A model generated the notes under the pieces. The model did no database searches. It saw only the letters and a list, made by a program, of their open reading frames with translations, and was not told the DNA's origin. From Pyxicephalus adspersus (taxonomy: Eukaryota > Chordata > Amphibia > Anura > Pyxicephalidae), in contig NC_092864.1 in assembly GCF_032062135.1 (NCBI RefSeq), positions 19,688,946 through 19,752,945 on the forward strand: a DNA stretch of 64,000 nt, given 5' to 3'. Below, in pieces: positions 34,453 through 48,017 of the stretch (positions within the stretch are counted from its first letter, which is position 1; each line of letters begins with the position of its first letter). A program made the position numbers and the translations under genes.

Positions 34453-37400
34453 TCTTTCCGGAAATGTTTGCTCCCTGAGCAGCATACTGATTAAACAGCT
34501 TAAGTTTTTTTCTGAATCACCAAAACAAGTAGGCAAGTCAGTCCTACATGCACATCCCAGGTCAGTGGCTTACACTGAATTGCAAGCAGAAAACCTGATC
34601 TTTCTACTTAGCACAGGTTTCCTTTAAATGTTCAACCAATCATAATTAAGGGATGAGCTATATGCAAGAAGCACAGTGTACCTGATCAGTATTTCAGCCT
34701 TTTATTCAGTTGTTGATATGGGGCACCAGTCCAACCACCGTGTTACTAATCTGGTCATTTTAGAAACACTGATTGCTGTGCTGAATATGATTTCACAGGA
34801 CAACCCACTGCAGGCTTTATGCATACAGAAACCTAAATACTTTAAAAGGGTTGGAATGTTTAGTAAGTTTTTAAGTGTATCTGCAGCCAGAATATGATAG
34901 TTTCCCAGTAAAGATGTCCTAATATGCTCAAGTTGTTAAAGCATAACATAATGTTTATAATGTGGGTGAGCTTTTGCCATAATTATTAAGTATGGTTTCC
35001 TTCAGCTATGACAGGTCCTGATATCGAAGATGTCATCTTTGCCACCAATTCTCAATGGTCCATAGTGATCCTCTTGAGCTGTTGGAGAGTCACTGATAAA
35101 GTAAGTCCTGCACAGTAGTTAGGTTGTCCCTGATGTCTAGGTCTTTTCTCCATGGTGCCAGGAGCAGAGCCAGGATCAATGCTGAATTGGGCTGTTAAGA
35201 TGGCAAACCATTTGCCATTTACCTTTAATTTGAAGTGATAAATTGGTCCCATCTTTGGGGATATGAAAGCGGGACACTTTTTAGGTAAAATTATGTAGGA
35301 AAATGAAACACCACTGCTAATGGTAACACCAACTACTTTTTTCACAAATACTTTGTCTTTACATTAGTTGTTCAAAATAACAAGTTGGCTGGTACCTAAG
35401 AGAGGTTCAGTCCATCCAAAATGAGGACAACTGGGGGTTTGGGTGATGGGAGATAGTTCAGTTCTATGTTAAAGTCTACTATGTTTAAATTGAGTCCAGG
35501 CACACTTTAATCCCATAAATTAAAAGGAATGAGCAGTAGAATGGGGGTAGATGTAAGTTTTCATTCATATTATTCTCACGTTGCCGGCTCTGTTTATCAC
35601 TGTGGAGTTGCTCTTTAAAGCATGCTGACAGTTTATTACTATAGGAACCTTCTTTTAGCTAAAGGTGGGTAAAATCAATAGAAGTTGCATACCTTCGGGG
35701 AACACACAATTCTCAGCAGGTTAAGAATTTTTATGAGCAAGCAATGAGAAACCTCAAACCTAATGAAATTATACTTGATATAGCTTTTATAGTCTCTGTT
35801 GGCCTGTTACTGCATCCCATAGCCAAGGCATCACCGAACCTCCATCTTTTACAATGTTGTTAAAAATTAAAGTGTTAAGAAAAGCTTTCTTTTGCCGTAT
35901 TCGTTTTTCTATTAGCCCTTGGAGGCTGCAGTGCGGAACAGAGATTGTCACTTGCATAGAATTCTGCTAACATTTTTATGGTATGGTAAATATGCTCCAT
36001 TATTAAGCAAGTATTTCATAGGTTCTCTATATAGGGAATATTTGCTTCTGAAGGGAGCTATAGTCATTTTGGTGTTTTTTCAACTTCTGTCCACTACTGC
36101 AGTGATCTTGTCCCATTTTTGAGAGGTTTCAGTTGGCCCTCCTTAGCAGTTGGGCAGCACATGTGCCAGTGTTACATAGTTTTAGCTATCATTTATATTC
36201 TCAACATCTTACAGATGCTGGAAATACTAGAAGTATAGAGGTATACTAGAAGTACATTTACACTAGATAACAATAATTATAAGGAAGAGGAGAATATTTT
36301 TTGCATATGTCTTCTACTTAAAAAAAATCTGACTTTTAGAAATTTATTTCTATAAAATATAGAGTATAAAATAAATAAATGAGAAAAATTAGGCTTTTAG
36401 GCAACAAAAAGTTTTCCAGTTCTCCTTACTCTTAACTATATAAGGCTTTGCAACCCATTGTGCTTATGGAGAATTTTGGGTCCTCTATTAACACAAACGT
36501 AGATATAAACCTTAAAGTCTGAAGAATTAACTTTTGGTATATATTTTTTATATTATTTGGCATGTGTTGGCAGAAAACTTAGAAGTCATACTGCTGGTCC
36601 TGCACAGAGAGTAGCAGTCCTGGTGTCCAGTGGTCTGACACTCTCCCTACACAGTGCTCCCATTAGCAAATCTCATTCTTCCTAAGCAGCATTTTGATTG
36701 GAGCAGTGTGCAGAGTCAGTACACAATGGCTGTAGATCTAAGTCGCTGTCCTACCCAGGTAGCACTCTAGATTTTTAGGCAATTTTTACAGTCCAAAACA
36801 AATACGCTTTTTAAAAATGTCATGTTTAAACCATGCAGGTTTCAAAACATTTAAAACTACTTTTGAAATTAAATTAACTTCTTAAAATTCTTTAATATGC
36901 ATACTTTATTAGAAATGAGTGAAAGTGTTTTGAACACTTTGTTTCTAAGTTTTAAATAAAACTATATAACTATACTATATAACATATTTTCTAATTACAT
37001 ATACACTTCTTTTCAAGAAAACATTCACTTTGTATAGTGTACTTAAAGTTGGCCAGATCAACAGCCTCTATCCTTTTAGTAAATTGTCCCAATGTATGTT
37101 TGTGGAAAAGAATGACAATCCCATTGGGTCTATTAGACAGGCTATCAAGTTTGTAGCAGTCGTAAAAAGTGCACTTATCCATTATTCCCATCCTGACCTA
37201 AAGTTCCCCATCCTCCTTCCCCATATAGTTCCCCATAACCTTCTCAGTAGATCACCACTGACTTCTATGGGACTGCCTCCAGAGTCTTTCCTGTCTAGAA
37301 CTCTTTAGGGTTAGAACCAGCTCCTAGACATATCCAGTTTAGGAATCAGGAATTTTAGGAATGTGAGGAGCACTTCTTGAAGGTCTCCAGCAATAAAATC

Positions 37401-39182
37401 TATTGGGATCTACTGCACAAGTGCTACCAGAGCAAAATAAACCTTTATAGAAGGATGCATACATCAGAGTAAACCACAGTCAGAGGTTTTAGACTAGTCT
37501 ATGACTATGCATCTTGGGGAAGTTGTTTGAAAATGAAATTTTCTTTTAAACAAAAGCTAACCTGCCAGGCCATCACCCAAACTTTAATGGCCATCCATCA
37601 TGACAGTTTACTGTACCGTGTAGCCACAGACAATTCTAAAGGAGGCCGCTTCTGAGAATTAGAATTCCTATGAGCACAGCACATGGATAGCATCAAACAA
37701 TTTCACCCTGAAGAGCCTCTGAAATGTTCACAGCCTTGCTAGCAGCAAATCTAAACTAAAATGAATCATTGAGAATTCAGCAATGAATTGAATGAAAGCA
37801 TAAGATTGATCTATTTGCCAAACATAAGTCCATAGGCATGAAAGTTACTTGCAGCTGGAGATAGGTAAAGGGCATTTTACATATTAAATGGCAAGAACAG
37901 CAGTAGGTCAACAAGAGAGATTCATGGGTATACATTTATGTATGGATAAAATCATTATACCATTTGATCTCTTCAGGTGAGTTAACAAAATTGCTGAGCG
38001 TTGTGCTCAGCAATCTGGCTCTCGATGTCTGCTCTCGCCGTTTTAGAGAGCATTTGTCCCTTAGGTGTCAATTTAAATTTTATCCTGCGAACACAGTAAA
38101 TCATACAATTAATCTAGCAATATTATTACAATTTATTTTTGAAAAGTGACAGGTTCAGCAATTTTGCACCGCTGGGAATATATACCAAGCGCTTTCTGAA
38201 AATAAGCAGGGGTTTAGGTGACATATAACGTTCACAGAAAATGGAATCCACTGCAAAGGCAAAAAGTGTGGAAACCTGTATATCATTCTTTCTATATTTT
38301 TTTTGGAATTCAAAAAAAAATATATTTTATAATGTATATTATTTAAAATATATTATGTTATGGGACAATGCCATACATTTACCACTTTGATGGCCTAATT
38401 TTGTATTGTTCATTGTTATCACTTAATTAGTCATACCTGTAAATTAACTTATAGTTATCCGTTTCTTCATCCCAAATAATATAATCAACAAGAGAAAACC
38501 TTTTTTTCATTTTTCATTGTCCCATTAAAGGATATATAAAATGCACTAAGTTTTTGTGTTGATGATATAATATCCTTTATAAGGAAAAGATTATTATAAA
38601 CTAAATATGCCAGATACCCAGGTAGCTAATTGTTTTGTTGTTTTTAATAATGGTTGTGTTATACCTTATGTTTGGGTCTTTGGCATTTTTATAGGGAATT
38701 TCTAGTGATGTTTTTTTTATTCCTACTATTAATAATTTGAATAGGGATAAGCATTGTAGTATTTTTGTACTATTCAGATGAAAGCAGAGTACTTATTGAT
38801 TGTCATATATTTGTTTTTAGGTATGTCCATTTAGATTCCCCCTTTAATATATGGTGCCTCTGCTAATACAAGGAAGCAATGAACAACCCTGCAAGTGATT
38901 TACTTCTGATTTGGCATATAAAGGAAAATGTCATATGTATATTTGAAAAAAAAATTATATTTATATATTGGTTAAGTGAAACTTCACCAAGTGGAATTCA
39001 CATAGAATCTAATGGAACTGAAAATCTTCAATACAAACATGTACAGTAGTGACTGCTTTGAGCATCCTCAGTCTTTTTTCATGTCTACCTGTAGAAAAAG
39101 AGAAGGGAAGCTTGGCACATTGTCCCTGTGTACCCACATGTCTGTATTGAAGTATTTCTATGTCACTAAATGCATCCTTACC

Positions 39183-39186
<4 letters not shown>
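34453..39186. other. Long repeat-poor stretch, possible conserved block
   Basis: No gene recognised. Frames here are at most 97 codons (35052-35345 minus). 37960-38270 is free of repeats, has balanced composition, and includes a local inverted pair around TTGCTGAGCG..TGCTCAGCAA (37990-38013). It is a candidate conserved element. Confidence 0.4.
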
Positions 39187-39245
<59 letters not shown>

Positions 39246-39262
39246 TTAAATATATATATTTG
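39187..39262. repeat. Long (AT)n microsatellite
   Basis: About 50 bases of pure AT dinucleotide, then interrupted AT-rich sequence. The frame crossing it (39012-39281) encodes a Tyr-Ile run and is an artefact of the repeat. Confidence 0.95.
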
Positions 39263-40309
39263 TCTACATACTACATATTAATGTATCTATGTAGACATAG
39301 GTATGCCCAAATTCTTAAAATGTACTATTAATGTTATTTTTTTTTCTTCTATTGTATTGTATTTATGTATTCATTGTTTTCTCTACTTGATTACAGAAGA
39401 GCTTTCATTAACAAAATGTTCACGGTCCCTAAAAAACATGTTTAACCAAAATATATTACAAATGTAATTTTTCATCTTTCCCTGTTTTATTTTATTTTTT
39501 TTTCTTAGGCACTTTATGGAAAGCTTGAGTATAATACAATGTTAGCAGCTGTCTAAATGCACTCTGAAAATGAAATATATTTAAGTACATAAAATAGACA
39601 ATTTCATAATGATAGCAAGCCTCATTTTGTGCTGTCATGTTGATTTACCAAAACATTATTCTGCTGTTTGTGTTATTGATATATGAGACTCAGGAAAGAT
39701 CTTCCAATAATGATTCCCTGCTATGGAAAGTCATCAATTTCTTATAGTAGGGGATTACTGCAAAAAAAGTATAGGTGTACAGTAATACATTCGTTTTCGG
39801 TGTAATTTCCAAGTCATGCGAAAACAGAGTACAAGGGATTTATAGGGTGAATACTTGCTTTCCTCAAGGAGGAAAATGGCCAAGAAGATAGGTTTGAAAG
39901 CCCCTGGAAAAAGTCAAATCAATGATGGTGGTCTGACTGACCTTCCTATCTCTCTTCTTCATTCACAATCCATGCTTACTGAGCTGATCTAAGTGTAGAT
40001 GTGTAGAGCTCAACCAACAAGCTGCCTGGTCTCCAGATCCTACTTTATTGATCAACCATCATTGCTTTTAGTCAGATTTGGGGTTTTGAGTTTTTAAAGA
40101 TTGCAGTGTAATTTTTTTTACAGTAGTTTGTGCCTCGTACCCTGGCTTTTTTCACCAAAATGCTAGTCTAGTACCCGACAATCAAATTATTAGTATTATC
40201 AATATTACTATGGAGAAGCCTGGGCAAAAGTACAAAAGGAGGCTTAGAGCAAAAGTAATGTGCAAAATGTAGGAATGTAGATAGGGCTGCCATCTCTGTT
40301 CATAGTAAG
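39263..40309. other. Intergenic or intronic sequence, no gene seen
   Basis: A+T-rich. Nothing I can support. Confidence 0.5.
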
Positions 40310-40690
40310 GTGGAACTAAACTTCCACTTTAAGGTTTCTATTATTAGGCAGGTCATTATTGCAGAAAGGGAGAGGTGATGTCCTTTCTGCAATAATGTGT
40401 TTTACCTGCTTGATCGCTCTGGGTTTCTAGTGTCAAGGGTGAGAAGCGCATGTGCCGCATGTGCTTTGGTTGCCAGAAAAACTTGGATTCCGTTGCATGT
40501 GTTGGTGATGAACGTACTCCTTTATGCCTGCGGGAACTCCCACGCATGTACATCATCCTGGCATGGCAAGATGGTTCAAGATGGTCAAAGATTGTAGGAG
40601 TAAGAAAAGAAGAAAGATGATGGCGTCCTGTGATGGAACATGGATAGGTGAGTCTACCAGGTTGAGTTCTTCTTTAATGGTGGGCAAGGG
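40310..40690 (+). repeat. Interspersed repeat with perfect 16-bp hairpin
   Basis: CATTATTGCAGAAAGG (40354-40369) and CCTTTCTGCAATAATG (40382-40397) are perfect inverted repeats around a 12-base loop. Downstream landmarks ('acctgcttgatc', 'gggaactccca', 'caagatggttcaagatgg', 'gatggcgtcctgtgatgg', 'ataggtgagt') match 16155-16490 in reverse orientation. The frames here are incidental. Confidence 0.7.
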
Positions 40691-42167
40691 GGATCGCTGG
40701 GGTCACAAAAATAGAGGGTGTGACTTATCAAAGTAGGCATATCTCAATAGGCATTGATACATCATGGTAACATAACTAAAGCAGAGAATAATATGATCTC
40801 CTGCCCTGCCAGACACTATATGGTGCAACGGTGTGGATCTCTAGGACTAGGACAAAATGCAAATCTATTAAAAGTTTAAACGGCTCTCCATATCTATGTA
40901 ATTTATTCTTTGTTTAGAGTCCAGCTTTAAACTTTTTCAACACTTCAAAAATATAACTAACAAAGATTCTTTTTCCCTTTATTGAACCGATTTAGAAAGT
41001 TTATTATCCGATAAGTATACTCAGTACAATATTGGATGATAGAAAACCCAAAATAAAAATATGTAATTAAACATTATCATCTGCAAATGCTGAGCTAAGA
41101 TTTTTTAATTGCTTGCTAGGGGCAACTGCATATAATTGCTCTTGACGGCATATTATATAAATTGTAAATCTAATGCCATAGGCTTTTATTTAATATTAAA
41201 GCAAGAGAAATGATGAGGCGGATACACGCTTCTAGCTGCTTTGGTTGGCCACAGATAGTTGTATGGCTTCTCAAGATTCATAAAAGGGGACATCTGACTT
41301 TTCTATAAAGCTGAAATTCATGAACATGTGTTAAGTATATAAGATGTCTACCATTCCCATCCCTTTTATTGGTGTTAGGAGGAAAAGATCCGACTTCTTG
41401 CCCAGTCAAAATCACATTATGAGCTACAACACACTCTTGTGGTCTTTAACTATTACTTCCAGCCGACACTTCTAGTCCCCTGCCTCAGCATCACATTGAG
41501 AAGCAGAACTGAGCCCTTTATGGCCAGCTTTAGTCTAGTCCGGCCACTGTATGATCTATTTTGTCAGCGTGATTTAAGTTACAGCTGTTTTGAACATTGC
41601 CTTGCTAATTTATTGGTTATTTAAAGACTACAGATAAAAAAGGGAAGAACGCTTCATTTTTATTGAAAAGTTTTGTGCCATTGAAGGTACATCTTTTTTT
41701 TTGTACAGCTACCTACTGTGGCTGTAGGCATAAATCTATTAAGTATCTTTTTTGTGTATCAAATCTGATGAAAAAAAATAACAAAGGGATTGAATGTTCC
41801 AAATCAGTCCCTCGTACAATCTATCAGAAGTTTCTTTTATCTGACATTACAGTTGCTCAATCAATTTTTATTATGTGATACAGCACTGTCGGAAATTGAA
41901 CGTGGATCAAAATGTGAAACTGCTGGTCAGTGTCACAATCATATTAAATGATGTCATGTTACAAAGAATTATTTTCTTCTATAGGCTCCAAACATTGAAT
42001 TAAAAACAAAATGCACTAACAAGTAAAAAAAAATAAATAAATAAACTAGGCTTCCCCTTTACAGTATATACCGGTACTTCATGACAATTGTTCCCTGGCT
42101 AATGTTTACATTCACATAAGTAATAAGCAAAAGGTCAGCAGACAGATATATTGGTTTCACTGCAAAT
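40691..42167. other. Intergenic or intronic sequence, no gene seen
   Basis: Frames at 41439-41624 and 41663-41878 are short and unrecognised. No transposon ends seen. Confidence 0.5.
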
Positions 42168-42484
42168 TATTAATATTGTACAGTAATTATATAGCGCCAT
42201 CATAATACTCAGAGCTGTACAAAGTCCATAGTCATGTCACTAACCGTCTTTCAAAGGAGCTCACAATCTAATGTCCCTACCATAGTCATATGTCCAAGGT
42301 CAATTTTAGGGGGAAGCCAATTAACCTAACTGTATGTTTTTGGGATGTGGGAGGAAAACTAGAGTACCCGGAGGAAACGGACATGGGGAGAACCTGCAAA
42401 CTCCATGCAGATAGTGTCCTGGCTGGGATTCAAACCTAGCACTGCAAAGGCCGGAGTCCTAACCCCTGAGCCACCATGCTTCCA
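42168..42484 (-). mobile_element. V-SINE-like SINE, near full length
   Basis: Minus-strand copy of the family at 19338. It has a head with 'ggtggctcaggggttagg', box B-like 'ggtttgaatcc', a core with 'tttcctccgggtactc', 'cctcccacatcccaaaaaca' and 'gttaggttaattggc', then the tail 'tacagctctgagtattatg' and 'ggcgctatata'. Box B carries one substitution relative to the 19338 copy. Confidence 0.88.
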
Positions 42485-45400
42485 CCTAATGTTAAGACCC
42501 TAATGTCTTACATTCCACAATTTGCATTTTTTCCACTTTGACATATTAGGTAACTATTGTTCATTCATTATATTTGAGGTATGCTTCTATCATGGATTTA
42601 CATCCCCAGGTCACGGGCCCTATTGTATATGTGAATCATTTTTTATAAATCAATAAGAATGTATCGGTCAAGTTTGTCATTTCCATTCCTTCTATCCTTT
42701 TAAGAGAATATATTGTGTATTTTCTTGAAATCATTTGCAACTTTTTTACAAGCTTGTGTCCTTTTTTATTGATCAAATACAAATTAGTAATTTTTCTATT
42801 ACAGCTTATTTTGATACTATATTAAAATATACTATGAAATAATACCAAAATATAATATACTTCAGCTTACCAGTCCTTAGATGATATACCTCCATAAGTT
42901 TTAGCTTTTCCTGTATTTTTACCTGATAATCCTGCATGAAATAAATCTTTGGTGACAACATTCGCTCACCGCACTGGTTGGGGCCCCTAGCAATGTTATC
43001 ACATGACTGTAAAACACCTTCTCCCTTCCTCTATTCCTTAGCATACAGGGAGGGTATTGTGTAGTCAGCAAGGAGGACTGGGGACAATGATAATAGGGAG
43101 GCACAGTGTACATGATGTTATCAGCTCATTAGTAACAATTATTTAGTGTGTATTTAAATGCTAGGTATCCATCTATTCAATGCATTAAATTCACTGGTAA
43201 CACTAATCATAGTAAAGTTCTCTTCCTTGTTTGCAATATAACAGATTAACAGCTGATACAGTAAACTCATTTCAACCTAATTAGCTAAGAATGTGACATG
43301 TAACAGAGCATACTAAGCCTTACCATATTGTACATATGGACAAAAACATTTAATTTTATTAAGCAGTAATATTATCTGTCTTCTGAAAACATAGATTGTT
43401 CCTAGAAATGAATACCATGGAATCTGACAGTGATATATCTTTATTTGCAAACAAAGTCATATCAATATCCTCACTTTGTAATTACAATGTCAGCACTGGC
43501 ATAGCAATCAATGGTAACCAGTACTAGTCTATCTTTTTGATTTGCAGAAAATAATGTTATTGTAATTGTACCAGAAAATGAATACCTAGAATATTGGTTG
43601 CAATAGAAATATACCTTTACAGCAGGCATTAGTAAAATATGTATAATTTTCTATATTTTGGAACATTCAATTCTGGCTATTTTAAAACTGATAAGTAACT
43701 GAATGGCTTGGGCTTGTGGGTTTGGATTCAAAAGATTACCTACGGGGCCTGAAAAAATAATACATGCAAAGAATGATATACATTCCCTTTATGATTATGA
43801 TGAAATGAATGTGTGTTTTTGTATAAAAATAAATTATATTTATATATATTACTTTCTATAATATTCAGTTTTAACTCAACATTGCTGTAGCTCAATGGAA
43901 CTACACTGCCTATGTAACAATTCAGCTAATCAATATCTACATTTCTGGACTTTGCTGGCAGACTGACAAATGGAATTAAAATACATTTTCTACTTGCACT
44001 AAGTGGTATGTTTTAGTCACATTTAGGAAATCCCTTATCTGGAAGAAGTGAATGCAGATGTATTTATAAAATTTCTAGTAAAAGCCAATGCCAAGCTTCT
44101 ATCTATTGCACATATTCAATAACACTATTCTAACAAGTCATAAAATTATTTTTATCTTTCATAGCAAAATATTAACAATCCACCACTGACTGGCTGGGTA
44201 GTTTTATATTTTAAAAACCCAATTATGTGCATCGCATTCTCAAGCTGTAATTGTGGTCTTTATTTATATAATAAAACAACCACCAGTCCAGCAAATAGTA
44301 AACAAGCTTTTAAAGAAGCCCCTACTCTTCTCTGAAGGCAATGTGGGTCATATTATTCACTGAAGTCATCCAAGTCAATCTCTCAGCAGCTCAGCTCCTC
44401 CTTGAAGCAGTGACTTAGCAGCCTTTCAACCTTTTTACCTGTTTTGGAAGGGTAGAGCATGAGATGAGATTAAAAATGTTTTTACTTGAGTTAGACTTTA
44501 CCACCATACCTTCGTCAAAAAGAAAAGGCTTGACTGTTTCTAGCAAAGCTTCACGATCAAGATATTTTTATACTAACTTTGGCCGACTGAGTTTAGTACA
44601 CCCCTTGAGAGCTACTGGAGTTCTTCACTGGTGGTGCAAGGATCAAATCATGTTCAGTCACTTTATAAGGCCTAGATATTTTATAAAAATCTTGAGATCA
44701 AAAAAATGATACAGGATGCCCAGGAAAAAGCAATCTTGTGACTTGGAGGACTAACAGTCTCTCTCTAAGCACCCCAACTTTTAAGTACTATCTGTTCTCA
44801 TAAGCTGAGTCGATTCCACCACTCGATAGTTCTCCTTCCAGGAACATCAGACACATACAGATACCTAGATTGCCTCCTGGGGTGGTACAGCTCTGACATC
44901 TCAAGCATCATATTCTACTATTGGAATGTCTGATGCCCTAACTTCCAGTATTCTCCCAACATATAAAATCTGCAAAGGCCCTATCCTCAGGCAGACCGTT
45001 TCAGGAGTTGGCACCGCAGTAAACCTCAAGTAAATCCCAAGGTGTGTAGGTTCTAGTGGGATCAGGCCCACAATCTCACTCACACAAGCCTGATCCTTCT
45101 CTACAAGGTCAGATTTGAGTATCTACCCTTTTTTTCAACCCACCCGACTAAGCAAAACTTCCAAAGACTGGATGAAGCTAACTATTGCTAACTTACTTCG
45201 GAATGGATTTTTCTCTCTCACCATGTGCTGAAAGTCCTTCTAGCAAGCAGGGAAAAAGATCAATCACCAAATTTGGAGACTCCACCTGCAGAAAGCAGAA
45301 TAAGTAATCACAGCTCTGCCTGGCTGACTACATGCCAGACAAATAGCTAAATTGGGATTAGAGATACTTCCCGCTAATTGAGGGTCTCTACATGAACAAC

Positions 45401-47739
45401 ATAGAGTTTATTGTTGGAATGTCATTTGTCATGCTGGTCTGCTTTAACTGATACACCACACACTGGAGATTGGGTATTTACTATTTATGTGCAGTTGAAA
45501 ACAAGAAGGTAATGAATAATCTTTTTCCCACTGTGTGAACATGCTTTGATTTTTTTCGTAACTTGCACTCTGTTTTGCTTGCTTCAGTAACTGCAGAAAG
45601 TTATGAACATTTATTACTCTAAGCTGTCCAAATGTAAAAGCAAATGAAAGAATATATCCAGCTAAACTGAGCGGCCGTCTGTCCAATTATCTGCTTTGAA
45701 GCTCATCTTTGCCCGCACATACTTTGTACAATAGTTGCTAGAATAGTTGCTCCACTGAGCAGAAATGCAACATTAGCTTTGGGAAATTTTACTAAGTGCA
45801 AAATGGGTGGTTGTGAGGCCACAAACACCAGGGGACCATGGCATGCGGATACTTAAAAGATCTATACATAAAGGCTGTTTATAGCAATTCAGTTTCATCT
45901 TTGCAAGTGTTTAGATTTTTTAGAAAGTTAATCAGCAACAGCATCCATATTATTAATATAAGGGATGGTTCCATATGGATTTTCCCATTAAACTAGAATT
46001 GAAAAAAAAACTCCGGACCTATTGAAGCATTTCTAAACCTAAGATGAGAAAAGTTTGCTTACTGCAGCTTTCTTGGTCCCACTTGTAATTGTTGCATTCG
46101 TTTTTTTTTTTCTGTGTTATTTGTACTTTATGTTTATCTATGATCCTGACAGTAATGTACTTTTGCGTTAGGCTGCTCTACTGATTAGGACTGCAACATC
46201 CCTCTCCATTTATAATCACCTCATCTGTAATGTTTAAAAGAGACAAGGCTTTTAAAATTGCTGAGATTTTAATTCAGTAGAGAGAATGTGTTTGTAGAAA
46301 CTTATAAAATTCACTTTTACAAGTTAAAAAATTATTTTGCATAGTCTGCAGAATTAAAACAGGTGAAATGTCTATTTTTTCAGCAGTCACATGACCGTTT
46401 TTGACTGTCCTATTTTCTAAGCTCATGGCTGTGTGCAACAGGCTGCAGGTGGAGATACATAGATGATTGATATTCCATACAGGATACTTTTAATTTTTTT
46501 ACTGGTGACAGAAAATTGTCAAATGTCAAAAGTTAAAAGATAGAATTGATTGATGAAACAAGGTTTACTGGAGGTCAATGTTGTCAACAATTTTATGAAG
46601 TCATGACTTATTGCTTCCGGAACGAGGAGGCTGCCCAGATAGACTGTATTTTTTTTTTACTAGATACAGCTTATAGTTTTGTGCCAGTGGCTGTGTATAG
46701 TGTGGAACCATGGATGGAAATATGTCCTAATCCAGCCGGTAAAGGTTTAATGCACCCAGTTGCTGCTTTTGCAAAGACTTTATAGATTGCATGGGAAAAG
46801 AACCAGTTTGATACAGACCCTAACACTGGGAAATCAACTGAAATCAACAAGAAAGTTGGCTTAAGGGACCAGGGACCAAATTCACTGTAAATTCCACATT
46901 GCAAGTAAACACATGCTTCCTGCTTTGCTGCTCAGGACACCACTTTGTTATTGACTACTTTTTATTGTCTGTTGAGGTTACAAGAATTTCATCATGTAGC
47001 AATGTCATGAAATATTTAATATATCATAATAGTTTGAACTCTCACAGTAAATAAACATTTGTTTGTATTTGTAGATCAGATTTTATATAAAAATGGTAAA
47101 AAAACTATAAAACATCTGTTTAAAAATATAATCTAAATCTATAATAAATACAACTGATCATATAGAAGGTTTACATATTGTGGGTATTTAGAGCAGTTAA
47201 GTATATTTTATTTAGTGCTTTTTGTATGTGTTTTGTTCATTTACTTTTTGTCTTGTGGTTGTCTTTTTGTTTTTCTTTCTGTTAAAAAACATAAAATAAT
47301 AAGGATAAAGAGGAGCTATTGTTTATCACAGGAACAAATCCAGGATGGTTAACATGTTCTAATGGTACTTTCTAATGGTACATTGGTAAAAATGTGTACA
47401 AAATCTTTTGATTTTCACCAAAAGTTATAGAAAAGGAGAACTCTTAATTCTGCTCACCCTTTGTTTCAGGTTTGTGCCAAACATTTCTGGTAGCAAATAT
47501 TTCACCTTTGTTAGATCCTAATGTTGAAATTTTCTAAACTAAACATCCTGGGGTGTGGTGGCCCCTTGATCTCCCCAGGTACAATGCAGGACCTCTTGCT
47601 CTTTTATTGTATGCAATGATAAGCTGAAAATAGTTGGGCAACAAAGAGGAGCAGCTTTGCTAGAGCTGGTCTTATAGAGAAGAGAATGGATATGGGATTC
47701 TCCCAAAGGGTATTTTACCATATTCACCACCCACTAGAA
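42485..47739. other. Long stretch without a supported gene
   Basis: Frames are at most 81 codons. 44350-45420 is less A+T-biased and could be a decayed retroelement, but I could not recognise a domain in any frame there, including the 81-codon frame at 44464-44709 and the minus frame at 44901-45083. Confidence 0.4.
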
Positions 47740-48017
47740 CAGTGTCTCTTGACCCTTTTAACATTGAGGAACCCTTAAATTAACTTTTAGGTCTTCAGGG
47801 GACTCCTATTATAATTACTATATCCATGGCTCCCAGTATATTAGTGGGGTGGTCAGTGCGAACCATGGCCAGAGGGAAGACTGTCACCCTTACAGATTAT
47901 TGGTGTCAGTTAATCTGACCTGAAAGTCACAAATTGCTTGTGGCTCTAGGAACCCCTGGCAACCTCTGGGGAACACAAAGATTCCATGGAATCCTGGTTA
48001 AAAATACTGCCCTAGAG
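47732..48017. mobile_element. hAT-type MITE
   Basis: Element 47740-48009 (270 bases) starts CAGTGTCTCTTGACCC. Its right end, reverse complemented, starts CAGTATTTTTAACCAGG. Flanks CACTAGAA (47732-47739) and CCCTAGAG (48010-48017) agree at 6 of 8 positions, fitting an aged hAT duplication. Internal sequence ('aggaacccctggcaacctct', 'taggtcttcagg') is shared with 54159-54893. Confidence 0.8.

Noticed and set aside
39012..39281. 89-codon frame with a Tyr-Ile run
   Set aside because: The run is the translation of an AT microsatellite.
44350..45420. Possible retroelement coding region
   Set aside because: Composition differs from the surroundings, but no frame shows a motif I can name, so I did not call it.
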